This document shows, in pieces, positions 10,772 to 24,400 of a stretch of 64,000 nucleotides of DNA. Below the pieces are notes generated by a model that was not told the DNA's origin, did not search any database, and saw only the letters and a program-made list of their open reading frames with translations. Position numbers and translations under genes: made by a program. The DNA lies in contig MU621091.1 in assembly GCA_025399215.1 (NCBI GenBank), positions 62,001-126,000 on the forward strand, given 5' to 3'. This stretch comes from Globomyces pollinis-pini (Eukaryota; Chytridiomycota; Chytridiomycetes; Rhizophydiales; Globomycetaceae). Each line of letters starts with the position of its first letter. The stretch's first letter is position 1.

Positions 10772-11634
10772 ATGGATAGAGATATTAGTGATTCAGAATC
10801 TTCGGATTCAATAAAAGATGTATCGATGAGTAGACGACAATCTATTGCTTTGACTCCAATAACTACTCAACCTGACCCAAAAACTCCCAATTCAAATGCC
10901 CGAAGAATGTCATTAGATGTTAATTGGAAAACAGTAAGTTTTCTATTAATTTTAATTATCAGCCAACTCCAAAATGTGGTCTAAATCGTATACGATCACA
11001 ACTATTGAAAGAAACTCAACCTTTGACTCAGGAAGTCGAATTTGAACGAAAAATCAATACATCGATAATTGAATTATCTCCTCCTGAACCTGTTGAGGAA
11101 GAGGATCAAGTTGGGTTTAGTTTGTTACTAATTCTTTAGCCGATGGTATCTCCAATGGTCTCTCCTTTACCTGCCCTGGCATCTCAATTAACTTACTTGT
11201 CTACTTCAAGACTAAATCCAGAAAATACAGTATATCGATCATTCATCTATAACACCCTAGTTTCCATCGCGTTTGAGAGAAGAAATGCGATTACCACAAT
11301 CACCAAATGCCATGAAGAGAAAATGTAAGATTCTTCTAATCAGCTTACACTTTAAGTATCTAGTGCTTCTGATGTTACGGAGAAGGGATCACCCGAACTG
11401 GGATTCAATCGCCCACTTAAACGAATTTTTAGATCCAATTCAAGATATACCCCACCCAATTTACACCTCCATCGAAGAACAAATAGCGGGAGTAGTATTG
11501 CTAGTGACATGACGAATAGTTTGGTTTCACCTAACATGGAACCACAGAGTCCCAAAACAATTGCATTACAAGGAATGGTTCCTCTAAATTTAGGAACAGC
11601 TGGCACTGACTTTTCCAAAATGACTTTGAGTTAA
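10772..11634 (+). CDS. Ser/Pro-rich protein, possible FAM122/PABIR-like PP2A-B55 regulator
   Basis: Exons 10772-10933, 10963-11109, 11140-11229, 11261-11324 and 11357-11634 encode 246 residues, mostly disordered, with many Ser-Pro/Thr-Pro sites. Two ordered-looking patches stand out. One is L-N-R-I-R-S-Q-L-L-K-E followed by E-F-E-R-K-I-N-T-S-I-I-E-L, which resembles the paired inhibitory helices of animal FAM122A. The other is a later K-R-K-L ... L-K-R-I-F basic motif, also in the same order in that family. This resemblance is from memory and unproven. If right, the protein would restrain PP2A-B55 at mitotic entry. Otherwise it is an unannotated phospho-regulated protein. Confidence in the gene is high, in the function low. 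Confidence 0.6.
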
Positions 11635-11957
11635 CAGATGATGTAATATTAATATAGTTGGGGTATATGTTCACCTCAATTTTTTGGTTTACACCCATTC
11701 GAGGGAGTAAAATTCATTATTGCTAGAGTGACTATTTCAACTGATTGTGAAATACTATGAGTGACTATTAGTACACTACCTATACACCGAATCACTTTAC
11801 TTTATTACAGTCAAGATTTGACCTTTACATCAACATCCTTTAAATGTTCGTTCTAAACCAGTATTGACACCTTACCATCATGCGTATGGATTATTGAGTT
11901 TGGCATAAATGGAACATTCACACCCTTTCAGTCTTTGAAAATTTCAATTCAACAAAG
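11635..11957. other. Intergenic
   Basis: No gene seen. It separates two plus-strand genes and should carry the promoter of the NELF-C/D gene. Confidence 0.5.
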
Positions 11958-13494
11958 ATGTCAGATATCCCATCTATACTGGACAATCCTGATTCATTTT
12001 ATGAGAAAGTAACGGAAATATTAATGGAAACCAACTCACATTCCATGGACTTGGATAACTGGTTCTTGAATCATTTAAAAGTAATCAACCTTCATTTTCC
12101 TTACATACAATTAGCCATTGCTTGTATTGAATAATCACAATTATTTCTTTATCCAAATATTATTGAAGAAATTAATTAAATCTGGAGATGCCAACTATAA
12201 TTTATATGCACTACAAAAAGTATTGGAAATGATATACAAGTTTTCAAATGAAAAGGTAAGAGATAGATTAACAGTACTCATTAATAGTCTAATGAAGAGT
12301 AAATAATGATAGTTGATTAATGATAGTACTAAGTTCTTATCAGATGCTGTTCGTTTTGCAAAAACAGACCAACCTTTACATACAGATTTAATCAACTCTT
12401 TAACCAATATCATTCGAAGTGGGAAACTAAGTGGAGGAGATATTCTCAAGGTATGTAAACATGAATCTTGGATAATATCCCAATAGTTGTACAGATTGTA
12501 TAAAGAAACATCTCCACCACCAGATGTATCATTTCTGAGAGCTGCTGATATCATGGGTAATCACAGTTGCTTTTTTTTAATTAACCAGAACCACTTGTGA
12601 TTCATACCTTTGCACCTGGACATCCAGTATCACATATGGATGAAAAAATATGGTTGATTGCATATGCTGCTTTTTTCAATTCTTCTATAACTTGCCCTGA
12701 TGATATTCAAAAAGGAAAAGTAACACTGGATGAATTAAATGGTTTCTTTGGTCGAGTCACATCAATGGCTCAAATGTTTGACCATTTACCCAGCTTACTC
12801 AAACTGACAAAGTATTTTTTAATGGATTAATCTTTCTCTTTAGAGAACCTATTTGTGCAACTGCAGTTTTACTTTGGATAAAAACAAAACTATTTGATGA
12901 CGATTTTTATGAATGGACTTCATTCAGGTAATATTATAACTATCATTCATTATAGTCTTGGGGAAACACCAGCAGCATTTCATGTTCTCGATGAGATAGC
13001 AGTGTTACATCCTTCTCATCGTCCAAGAGTTCTTGATATTTGGGTATCACTCTTTGAGAGAGATTTTGATATGGTCACCCCACGATTGGCTCCATTGGTT
13101 GTGGTATGTTAACCTGATATTCACTTACACTAGATACAATATCGAGAAAAGTTTTTAGATCACTTTGTATTACTTTTCAAGTATCAATTTGAATTTCAAG
13201 TTCTTGCTTATTTGGCTGCAAAAGCCGATACAATTGACCCATCTTTGATTATATACTTTTTAAATCAAGTAATCTATTTACTAGAATCATAATTGTTTTT
13301 AGGTGATTCCAATTTTACAAATGCCCTTAGATGCTAAATTATATGGTGTTATGATGCACATGTTACGAAATGCACCTGCATTATCAATTAATAGCAATCC
13401 ACATGTTATTCAATTACTCGGCTCTGGTAGTCATATTACATTAGCTGAGGAAGATGCCAGACAACATGAGAAACTAGAAGCGTTAATTACTTAA
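11958..13494 (+). CDS. TH1 family protein, NELF-C/D-like transcription elongation subunit
   Basis: Nine exons (11958-12080, 12115-12255, 12313-12450, 12487-12556, 12589-12811, 12844-12927, 12956-13103, 13134-13268, 13303-13494), 417 residues. The C-terminal half carries the TH1 signature: P-I-C-A-T-A-V-L-L-W, D-D-F-Y-E-W-T-S-F-R, then L-D-E-I-A-V-L-H-P-S-H-R-P-R-V-L-D. In animals NELF-C/D bridges NELF-A and NELF-B in the complex that pauses RNA polymerase II near promoters. The protein is shorter than the animal one (about 580 residues), mainly at the N-terminus. The intron after exon 2 is uncertain: a 57-nt (12256-12312) or a 39-nt version both keep the frame. Confidence 0.85.
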
Positions 13495-13560
13495 TATAAA
13501 CTTTATTAAGATACTAAAATAACGTTAATAAGTTAATATTTAGGGAGATTATATTGTAAG

Positions 13561-16500
13561 TTAGTTATTCAAGACGTTCTTGAAAAGTGAATGACTAATG
13601 GATATAGATGATGGATCTACTGTTTGCTTGAGAATATTACCCAAGAGCAAACTATGAAAGGAATCCGAACAATCTCTAGAGTCTACATCTAATAAATATC
13701 TTGGTGTTGGAGTATATTTGACCGAGTCTTGAATACTTGATAAATAATCAAATGACACAAAATCATTCGTAACACCTAAATGGTTATTTAAAAGATAGGA
13801 AATACCTAGTTCCATCTGTTCATGTTTTCGTTTTAGATCTTTAGAATCAGAGAGATATTTAATGAAAAGAATTAAACAGGATCTTGAAAGTTGACGATTC
13901 CTGTTAGAAACATCATCCAAGTTGACAATCAAAACGTTCATCAAATTTTGATAAAGTTTGTGAGAATAGTTGAAAATAGATTTAAATATTCCATTACAAT
14001 TCAATTCAATAGTTAGAATCCATTCCAATAGCTTCTGATGATTTTCATACTCTTCCAAACACCAAGTTAAAATGCTATAAAATTCATTTGCAGATTCTGG
14101 TTGAACATTTTCGCATGGTAGGGAAGGCTGCAAATTTACTATAATATCACCTACTAATGCTTTTGCATCACTGGCATTACAGTCCAATACGCTAAACAAT
14201 TGATCAATATCAAATTCATCTAGGGGCTTTCCACTACCATTCTCATTGCGTTTAAAAATCTTTAAACTGTCAATGGTACCAAAAATTTGCTTCAACCCAA
14301 TTTGTACTTTGAAATTCTGGGATTTCGCATACAAAACGACAGATTTCACAAGGCTGTGGCATCTGTAGATAAATGATTTAACCCATGCAGTATTTTGATT
14401 GTCAATAGTTTCAATTTTGCTTAATAGGATATTAAGGATCTCCACAAATTGATTGATCCAATGCAGTCTACTAACATTTCCATCCCATGATGATGGTGTA
14501 TTGGTATAGCCTTCGAAAATTCTTTTGATTAACAGTGGTAATGCTAATGAAAGATCGGAGTTGAAATTGTATGTAAATTTTGAACAACATGATTTTAAGA
14601 ATCCCAATAAACCAGATTTAGTAAACATAGATGATAATGCGGATGGGATGACAGAGGCCTTGTAAAGTAACTGGTACTATTAGAGAATTCATTTCTATTA
14701 CCTGAAATATTAATTTTCTAGATACAATATCTGCTGCCGGATTTTGAAAGAAAGTCAACAGCAAATCTAACACATGCCTTCTCCTGTAAATTTGATAGTC
14801 CTACATATTAAACTTAAATACTTACAGTTGATGAAGAAAGTCCGTTTACTAGCAAACGAAGGATCCAAATCCTTTCCTTTTTGCTTGAATTACTTACAGA
14901 ATAAAACAGTTCATAAAACATTGGGACATCATCTAGGTCAATAATCGGCCGTTGTAAACAAAATCGATTAATCAAACTGTATAATTCCGACTCTGGTTTC
15001 AATAATATCATTAGACCTTGGGATACAAACGATGTTATAACCATTGGAACAACTGGGAATGGATCAGCCTCTGTACTAACAATTGAATTCCTCAAGTTGC
15101 TCAATAACAGCATCACTTGATTTCTTTCTTTGGCATTGCTTTCATTCATAAGACCAAAGAATTCGTTCAATATGAAATGCGCCATTTTTCTAGTTTGCAA
15201 ACTGGTACTTGATAATGCAGTTACTACCATCCCAATGGCATTGCATTCCACTAGCCGATGTGCATCTAAACTATGCTTGTTGCTGTGAATCAGACTGGCC
15301 AAAAATGGTAAAAAGAAAGAAGGATCGTATCCTGGAGAATACTTTGAAGAATATATGAATTCTGATGGCAAATAAATTTCGGGGTTATCGGAATCTCTAT
15401 TTGCAGGAAACCAATGAAGACTTGAAGCCATCCATGATTGGTCAATGGTATTCAGTTTCTCCCCTGGTTGTATAATAGTACTCTGTGTATCTCTACTTGC
15501 CCAATGATAAAGATATGTCGTTACAGATACGTGTGCTTTGCTTTCGTAGAGATGGAAAATACGAAGCAAGCTTGTGTCTTCCTTGCATAAACTTGCGTGA
15601 TAATTCTGAACCAATTTTGGGAGTAAGTCAACAACACAGCACTTTACTGGATCTTTAACCATGATCGTATATAGAAAATCAAACAGATACCGCCTGGAAA
15701 GATGAAACTTTGGAATAATTAATTGTTTTGAAGTGGCATCATTTGCAATTGGTACCAATATTGAATCAAATGAAGAATGAGTAGAAACCATCATGACTAA
15801 ACGACTAGGAGGTTCCTAAAGGGTTATTGTTATCAAATGTACCTTGAGTTCACAATGCTGAACCAGCAATGTTAAAAACTTCAACACTGGAATATCGGTA
15901 AATCGAAACTTTAAGCATGATAAAAATATTGCATTGGTTAGTTTAGAGGATAAATTGGAAAGTAGCTTTCCATCTTGTTCAAGTATTGCTAATATGGACT
16001 GTAATAAGCGTTTTTGTGCGTTTTCTGCCAAAATCTCAACCTCTGATGTAGCAGATGCCTTTTTCATTGTTTGATAGTAATTATACAGTACTAATACAGC
16101 ATATGAAACCAAATCAAATTTATCATTTGTGGAAGAGTAATTGTACAATAGTTCAAAGCATTTGCTATAATTCGTACAAACAATATGTGATATCTTCTCC
16201 ATGTTTTCCACTTCAACCTTTAGCTTTGCACATAGAGAAGAAATTATGGAATTTTCTAATACGAAGTTTAGTGTCATAAACACCTGTGTATCCAATCCAG
16301 TTAATATTTGATTGATTCCTTCAGTATGAATGAGATTGAAAAACCGAATGACTTCTGATTTGCCCATCCCCTTACACAGTTTAGTTAACTTTTTTTGAAA
16401 TAGTTTGGGTATATCCATATTCCATGATTGGAAATCAGTTCCGAGACATAAAGATGATAGTACTAAGACAAGCTTTCTTTCTTCCGTCTCTTCAAGCACG

Positions 16501-19500
16501 ACTTTCTTCTCTTTCATAAAATTGAGAATCCAATGTGAGTGCGGAATCGATCTCTTCATCATCCAACAGATTAAATCAAAATTACTATCAACAGGATTCT
16601 TTAGTAGCCCTTTCATCAAAGATTTATCAGTATGGAAAACAAAATCAACTGGCCGTGTTGAAGAGTCGCCTGCTTGAAAGCCAATCACTATATTGGAGGA
16701 ATTTAAAATGGTTACAATCTGGCACTTTAATTCGTCATCATTCCATTCTAAACCCTTTTTGAGTAACTCTTTTAATATCGTGGGGCTGATACTGTACTTT
16801 TTTGTAACTGTGACACCTATTGTTTGATACGATGCTAAAATATATCGCAACAATTCTCTATATGATTTTTTGGAAATATCTTTTTTCAAGATCAAACGCA
16901 GTAGTGATTCATTCTCATTTTCGTCAATAAATGCAGAGAAATTTTGAAAGGAAGAGAGATAAATGAAAGAAATCTCAGGCTGATCCTCTTCTTCAATGAT
17001 TCTTTTCAAAGAACTCAACAGTTTAGTCTTGAAGTTGTTCATAGAAGCTGGATTATAGTTTAAGCAAACGTCAATTATCTTCAATATATCTAACATTAGA
17101 TTTAAAAAACGTTACCATTATAAACACGTTCTGTAAAATCCTCTGCTTCCGGCACAAAACAGAGGTGAATGGATGGATGGTTCAGCACCATTAAGGAAAT
17201 GGCACACATTTCGTCTTTACGATCTTCAAATTTGTACAAAATAGATAAAATAATTTCTAAACCAACGGTAATTGCAAACCCAGATTTTCGATTTCTCAAA
17301 ATCCAAGAATGCAGCCAAAACAGAATATTTCCAACTATGCTTTTCAGCTCAAATTCTGGAACTGATTTATCTGTAAGAAGGTCATTGATTCGATTTTTGA
17401 GACAATAAATAATTGAATCTGTATCACTCTCAAATAAATCGCCCACAATTAGGGTGACATCTAGAAACAGGTGATGTAGCATCCAAGATCGAGACACATT
17501 TAGTGTATCCAAATGCTCTGGTTTGATGAGTGAGTGTACGTGGTCGACGTTTAACTGAAAAAAAGTAATTATTGACATCCGGTATTTTGGATATTTTTGA
17601 AGTAAGTCTTCAACACGGCCTTGAAAACAACTTGGATCCAATGAAAATAGATCTTCGCAGAAGTTTTCACTTTTCTTCAATTTTGATTTCGCTGTGGTCA
17701 GTTAAAGTGAACAAACCTTCTTTCCAGGTTAACGTGCTTCTATCATGTGCTATATGAGATCCAACACTTCCATTGACGTAATTTAACCATCGATGTAAAC
17801 TATCAAGAATATTTTTCTGATTAGTCACAACATTAGGCAATTGTGAAGATAAAAACTGTGATAATGATTCACACCCATCAGTGCGAGAGCTATCTGCCAA
17901 ATCTTCCATCACGTAAGCTGAAAACCAGACTGCACATTCAGTAGTAGCATATGTGGAGCTTTTCAATGCATGTGCAATACTGACATATACAGGAGGAAAG
18001 GGAAATTTGGACTCAATCATACCTTCACCGTTTGAAACAGCTGAAAGCATAAGATCCACTAACACTAAAGGAGATTTGATGTATTGAACAAATAGATCTT
18101 CAACAAATTTTATGATAATATTTTCATCATTTGCAAATTGACGTATACTTTTCCAAAACACACACATTCTTTCTTGGTGTCCTTGAAATATGAACAGAGG
18201 CGAAAAGAAAGATTCAAATAATGATTCTAAACGATGTTGCAACTCAACGTCACTTGTGTCCACAAACATCTCCAAAAATACAGCAAAATGGGTACTAGTT
18301 TGATTTGCTATATTTAGAAAAAATAGCATACCTCCTTTATTCCACCACTTGAAATCATTCACATGTTGCAATAATTCCAAAATGCTGTATTGGATTTCAC
18401 TTGCCCTATCTTTCAAATCTAATGTAATTAATTTCCCAAAATCATAGTGATATGATCGCATTTGTTCACTGTTATACATTTGATAGTATTTTAATAATTC
18501 CAAATGAGACAAAGACAAGTCCTGCTGTGATACAATATCATCTGCCTCAGGCTCTTGATTACTACTTTGACTCAATGAAATGATAATTTGTGAATCAGGC
18601 AATTGTTGTCGGAAATCAATAGTTAATTGATGTTCCCATTTGGTCCACATCGTATGCAGTTGTTCGAACTCCTCAACAGTAAGTTGTGCATTCTGTCGGA
18701 CAAATTCAAGCGATTCATGTGCTTTTTGTATGACCTCTTCAAATTTTTTGAAAGATACTGATAGTTGTTTTCCACAAGCAAAACGAACATCCCTGGATTT
18801 AAACAACAATGCTTTTGTTGACACATTTCGGCTCAAGGGTGATGGTAAGATATTTGAGAGAGTTGGTTTTAATGGAGGTGGTGTGATGATACTATTGTAT
18901 TCGTTTACTTTTGTTCCAAAATGCTGTGGTACCGCCAGTGATATTATTGAAGTTCCCAATGCCATGTTGGCCAAATAGTGTACAGATGCTCTGGGCTCAA
19001 AAGATAGATGAAGAGAATTTGTCCAAAACCTTATGATTAGAAGCCATTTGAGTTACTGGTGAACCAATTCAGGACACACTGATAAAATCTCTAATAATAA
19101 CTCTCGTTGCTTCATATCTGTCGACACTTTCAAGTTTCCAATAAGCTTTAACAGAGTAAAATTGTTGACTTGCTTTGTATTTTTCACGCTTGGATCGGCC
19201 CCTGATACAAATCCTTGCCATCCATTATCAGAGTAGCAAATGCCTCTTCCCTGTTGTAACGAAATATATCGCAAAAAATTATGAATGAGATCAGATATAG
19301 TTGTCGATGGTTCGGTCGGCGAGCACATAAGTGGATTGTTTGGGTTTGATTTTGTATATAACTCCAATAGCTGATCAAGGAGGGATTGGTTGAAAAAATT
19401 AATCACAACTGTTCTTGGTATGTTTTTATCATCTACCAAATCCTTTCTGATAATTTTCAACACAAAATCAATCAACTATTGGTTAATAAACTAGAACTAA

Positions 19501-20283
19501 CATCATAAGAATCATTCTTTAAATCCTTGAAAATTGATGGGATAAAGTTTTTGGTTTCTAAAATGGTCTTTTTTACTTGCGCATCACCAGTGATAAGAAA
19601 CCCAAGGGCAAATTTGATATATAGGGTTCGAATATCTAGCATGAGTTTAAATCTAAAAATCAGTTTACCATCTATTATAACGCCCGGCTCAACTTTTGTT
19701 TTCCTAGTGCGTAGAAAAGTTGGTAAATTCTTTAGTCCAAAATTGAATGTATCAAGTAACTCTCTCGTGATGCTCACATTCTGGGACACTTTATGTCAAT
19801 CTAGATTAACTAACCTATGATACTCAACAGTCTTAATGTGCTTTGAATCAAAGAATTTTTTCCTCCTGATAGATTTCTGTAAATAGTTGTCATATGGTTT
19901 CTGATAATCGATTGGGTGATTGAAGTTCCAATTGTTCTATAGCCAACAATACGCGTGCACTCGATAGTATATGAAATTGTATCTAATACTAAAGTATCGA
20001 TAGCAGTTGCAGAATTCTATTAAAATTAATGGAAACAACTGATATACATTAATTTGAAATTCCCATAGTTTAAACAATTCTACAGCTTCAGGAGAGTGTG
20101 TGAAATAATCTCTCATCATTTGTGATTCATCCGATACAATAGGATCAACGGACTCGATAGCCAATGCCTTTATCTTTGGCACAAATTGCTGTAGACCTTT
20201 TTGATTAGCATCCTTTAAGTACCATTTTCCAATGTAATCAAATTGTCTGTTGTCAGAATTCTCACCAATTCCGAATGTGACAT
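13561..20283 (-). CDS. URB1: URB1/Npa1, nucleolar pre-60S ribosome biogenesis factor
   Basis: Eleven exons: 20223-20283, 20048-20196, 19815-20016, 19502-19788, 19057-19475, 17717-19029, 17116-17691, 15843-17089, 14826-15815, 14702-14800 and 13561-14676, giving 2152 residues, typical for URB1. All introns are 25-31 nt. The N-terminal Npa1 domain has GTSITQSIIRNHMTTIYRNL and the SFEPRASVHYLANMAL segment. The C-terminal NUC173-like part has DYQIYRRRHVLDLLLTFF and the block around VECNAIGMVVTALSS. URB1 is a giant helical-repeat scaffold that acts with Rsa3, Nop8 and Dbp6 on early 60S particles. It faces the divergent phosphatase-like gene's 3' end, 283 bp away. Confidence 0.93.
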
Positions 20284-20566
20284 AAAACAAAAAAGAAAAA
20301 AAAGTTTGAATTTTGGTATTTGTCCAATACTAAATCAGCATGGAAATAGATGAAGGTTTTATTATGAAGGAATATGATAGTAAAAGCAGTCAGTTAGATG
20401 ACAGACTGGACCATTTTCACGAATGATTTTAGTCCACTCGATAATTCATTCTGTTTAGTTTAATTCACTGATAGTCGATACGTAATGCATTTCATATAAA
20501 GCAGTAATATCATATTTGAGATCAAATAGAATTGTAAATAAGTTGAAATATTCATTAAACGCTATA

Positions 20567-21312
20567 TTATCGGTTTGGATGAGGATATGTAATTGGTGAA
20601 ACAAACCACGATGGTAACTTTTGAGGAAGAGTAACTAGATCCGTGTCAAATAACTCAATAAATTGCTCCACGTTGTATCGACTCTTATTTCCAGCGAAAC
20701 TTCGATACTAGGTATCACCAACACCAAAAACGATCACATACCTCCACAATAATAGAATTAAAGCTACCAATTTTAATCATACAAGTGCTTACTTCCAATT
20801 CTGTAATTTTCTTAAACACCCGACAAGACACCCTGTTTCTTGTACACCAGTACTATATTGTGAGTTACTTTAGCTGTCTGTTACGTGCACATTATGAGGA
20901 CAGGATGCATATCAACATTGAGCAATATTTCTAATCCTATTCCGATCAATATATATCACTAAATCAGACAGTGAAATGAACTTATAATTAAATACAGTGA
21001 AAGATGATCAATAGAATATGGTAATACAGCTAACAAACCTTCCTTAATCAGTTCTTCACTAACAGGTCTCCAACTGCCAGAGCTAAGCCGAACTAGTTGT
21101 TGCAGCCCCAAATGAACCAATTGAATATTTGAATCCGCAATCCATTGCAACAATGCTTTAGTTCTAATGTTAGATAAGGGCTAATACGGAGATTCAGCGG
21201 AGAGTAAGATGATAGTTTTAATATTATTAAAAAGGGAATAATTGCAGTGTTGTAGCATAGCGCTTCTGTAGACTTGACTTTCGACAATTCCATATCCTTC
21301 TGGAATATCCAT
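20567..21312 (-). CDS. Atypical dual-specificity phosphatase (SIW14/OCA family), active site degenerate
   Basis: Six exons (21188-21312, 21039-21163, 20885-20936, 20793-20852, 20742-20763, 20567-20707), 174 residues. The fold is the PFA-DSP family of yeast Siw14, Oca1 and Oca2: start IPEGYGIVESQVYRS, then T-I-I-L-L-S, EELIKEGLEILLNVDMHPVL, GCLVGCLRKLQNW and the YRSFAGNKSR ... QFIELFD tail. The loop that should read H-C-x-x-G-x-x-R-T-G reads M-C-T-T-G-V-Q-E-T-G. The Cys is kept, but the phosphate-binding Arg is Glu and the preceding His is Met, so inositol-pyrophosphatase or tyrosine phosphatase activity is doubtful. Yeast Oca proteins offer a precedent for pseudo-enzymes in signalling complexes. 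The intron at 20937-21038 is unusually long (102 nt). Confidence 0.82.
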
Positions 21313-21427
21313 TTTACTTTAATTGATCGTTTACAAGGAATGAGATGGTTGTTATTAGGTAAGAATGTGGTATAGAGTGAGGTAAAAGAATGACAAAAAG
21401 AATACGTGTTTTTCCCTATTGAATTGA

Positions 21428-24400
21428 ATGCGAACAATACTTGAACTGGCAGCTTTAGCTGACACTTCAAATTTACTCAAAGAACATCCACAGACTGAAC
21501 CTAAAGCTTGGATTCGATTGGCTAAAACTTCATTCGATCAGGTACCAAATACCCTTCTTTCATCAACTATTGTTCGTTATTTACCACTTCTTTATTGTAT
21601 ATAGTTCATTCGATTTGCTAATATCCTGACCTTGTACCATGATTGCTTTCTCTTACCATTATATCATAATTAATACTGCTTTGTCAATCAAATTAGTTTA
21701 ATATAATACAATATTAACTGTTGACTCTAGGCCGACTCTTGTTACGCTACTCAGAACTGGGAAGATGCTTACTGGAAATATTTACATGGTGCTTCGTAAT
21801 ATCGATCTCCTCATCTTTAGCATTATTCTGGACGTTATTCCTAAACATCGGAAATTTGACAGTCAAGACCCTCAGTATCAACAGATGAGAAATGTATGGA
21901 TTGCTTGTTATTTTAACTGACAGAAATCCACTGGAATAATTTCAAAACTGGAAACTATCAAAGCACATATTGTGCCTGGAAATGACCATAATATTGATCA
22001 ATCACAAAGTAGACAACCTAGCGCTATACAACAGAATCAATCAGGCCAAGCTAATCCAAATAATCTTGACCAGCAAACAACGCACTCTAATGCTAACCAA
22101 TCAAGTTTAAAGAATTACCCCGGGATTGGCACTAGTCATAGTCAATCTAGCTTTGTGACTAACCAAGCCAGTTATATGAACAATTCGAACTCAAATTACA
22201 CCTCTAATCAGCAGAATGTGTCTACCAATGGCAATTATTCGCAATCAAATATTGCGATTAATTCAAACAGTTTTGCCAATCCAGGGATTAATTCTTCAAA
22301 GCAATCTTCCAGTAACAATGTAACACAACCTTCTGGTTACAAAAATTCAACAGCCAATAATTCACAACAACCTCTAGGAACCAATGGAATCAATTCCAAC
22401 AATAAACTATCTGGAAACCAAGTCGTAAATCAGTTTTTAGGAAATATAAACCAACAATCTGGAAATTATGTTATCAACGAAAACCCCGGCAAGCAGACTT
22501 CAACCCCACCAACTGGAAGACCATCTACTCCACTAGATAATAAGCCATCTCCAAGCCAAAATGAAAAGAAGAATTTACCATCAGCTCCACCATCGCTTAC
22601 AAAATTAACTGAAACAATCTCTTGTTCAGAATTAAATGCAATACTAGGAAACAAGCCAATGAAAGTATTAATATTTGATATACGGCCAGTGGAAGATTAT
22701 ATAACTGGTCACATCAAATGGCGATCTATATTACTAAAACCAGGTGTGATTGCTGGTGGGGTTATAAACATTGAACCAACGTGGCTGACTTCACCACAGT
22801 AAATGCCGATTTACTAATCTATTAGTACTGTTGCAGAGGAAATTGAAGCTTATTTGTCGTCTTTTGGATCTACAAGTAATGATTTAAAGAAGATTTTTCA
22901 ATCCAGAAACGAAATGGATCTCATAGTATTCTATGATGATCAATCTCGAACTGTTAGCAATCCATTGTTCCAGAAATTGTTTCAAAGCCTTTACTCTAAC
23001 GGTTCGCAAATGGTATTACCAAAGATATTGAGTGGTGGATTTGAAGCATGGAATAACTTCATCTGTTCATCTGTCTCATATATACACGGAGATTGGATTG
23101 AAATTGGGACGGGTATTGGAATAAATGATTGGACCACAGTTCAGAAATCTATTTCCATCAAATCGATACCCATTACTCAAACAACACATTCCCGCCAGAG
23201 TTCATCTTCACCCTCGTCTTCAATGAAATCAAATGTCAATTATATACCACCAGCTGCCTCTAACCCTATACCAACCACCGTGCGTTCCTATCAGCTTGGA
23301 GCTGGAAGTAATAATTCGCCACAATCCAGTACTGATACTGCGACGAAGACGCTTGATACAGCTGACTTGAGAGGTGCAGACGGAAAGCTTGACTTTCAAG
23401 CAATGAGGAAGCGACTAAACTCAGTTGGTAAGTCTTCGGAGCCTCAAAAACAAAGTGAAAATAACCCGAATACATATTCTTCATCTGTTCAATTTGGAGA
23501 GTTTACTGGTGCATCAGCTGCATCAACAGACTCATCACGACGAGTTACTATGCTAGATCCTGGTAAAGTCAACATAACTAGCTCACCCACTAATGTCTCA
23601 CAACAGTAATTAAACTAAAAACTTATTCTTAGTTCCAATGATGATCAATCAAATACACAAAGTCCTGTTGAATTTGTAAAATTACTGTAAATGTTAAACT
23701 TAGGCGAAAAAGCAGACCGAGTCATTCCGTGCGCCAGCAGTTATCAAACCCAGAACGAGTTCAATCAAGAAAAATGATGCATCATCCCCCATTTTGCGTA
23801 AAAATACATTTGACGATCCATTTTTTGGATTTCGAAGGTCTACTTATACGACAGCTCCAGAACCAGCTGCAAACATTCAGCCTCCTAAACCTCCTCCCAA
23901 AAGTGGATTGTATGGTTTAAAAGAACCATTAATTGGACTTCCATCTCGTAAAAGCCCCGACCCAATGTCAAGTGATTTGAATGCTGCCTACCAAAAATAT
24001 CCTGAAATCAGTTTGAGCTCCGTAGTGGCTACGAGCGAGCCTATTAAAGTCAGTTATCCTACTGCACACTCTAGGTCTAATAGCCCTGCTCCACAAGTGG
24101 CTTTATCTGACTTTAATTCAAGATATCCATCATTAGAACCTCCTTCTATACCATCAAAACCAGCTTCGATGTCCTCTTCTTATACTGGCCCCACTGCGCT
24201 TCAAGATCCAACTATCAACCAAGCAAGACCAGTACAGCAAGTTGGAATACCTATTCCACCTCCCAAACCAAGCAACATTGCCTCATCTTATTCTGGATCT
24301 GTACCTTCTACATCTATCACTAATCAAATGAATAATCTACAGCTAAACCAACCCAAACCAATCACAAATTACTCATCATTAAACAATAACAATTCAAACA

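Noticed and set aside
20937..21038. Reading the phosphatase exon through into G-L-L-A-V-L-P
   Set aside because: The spliced version aligns residue for residue with the family between EELI and HPVLI; the read-through hits a stop.
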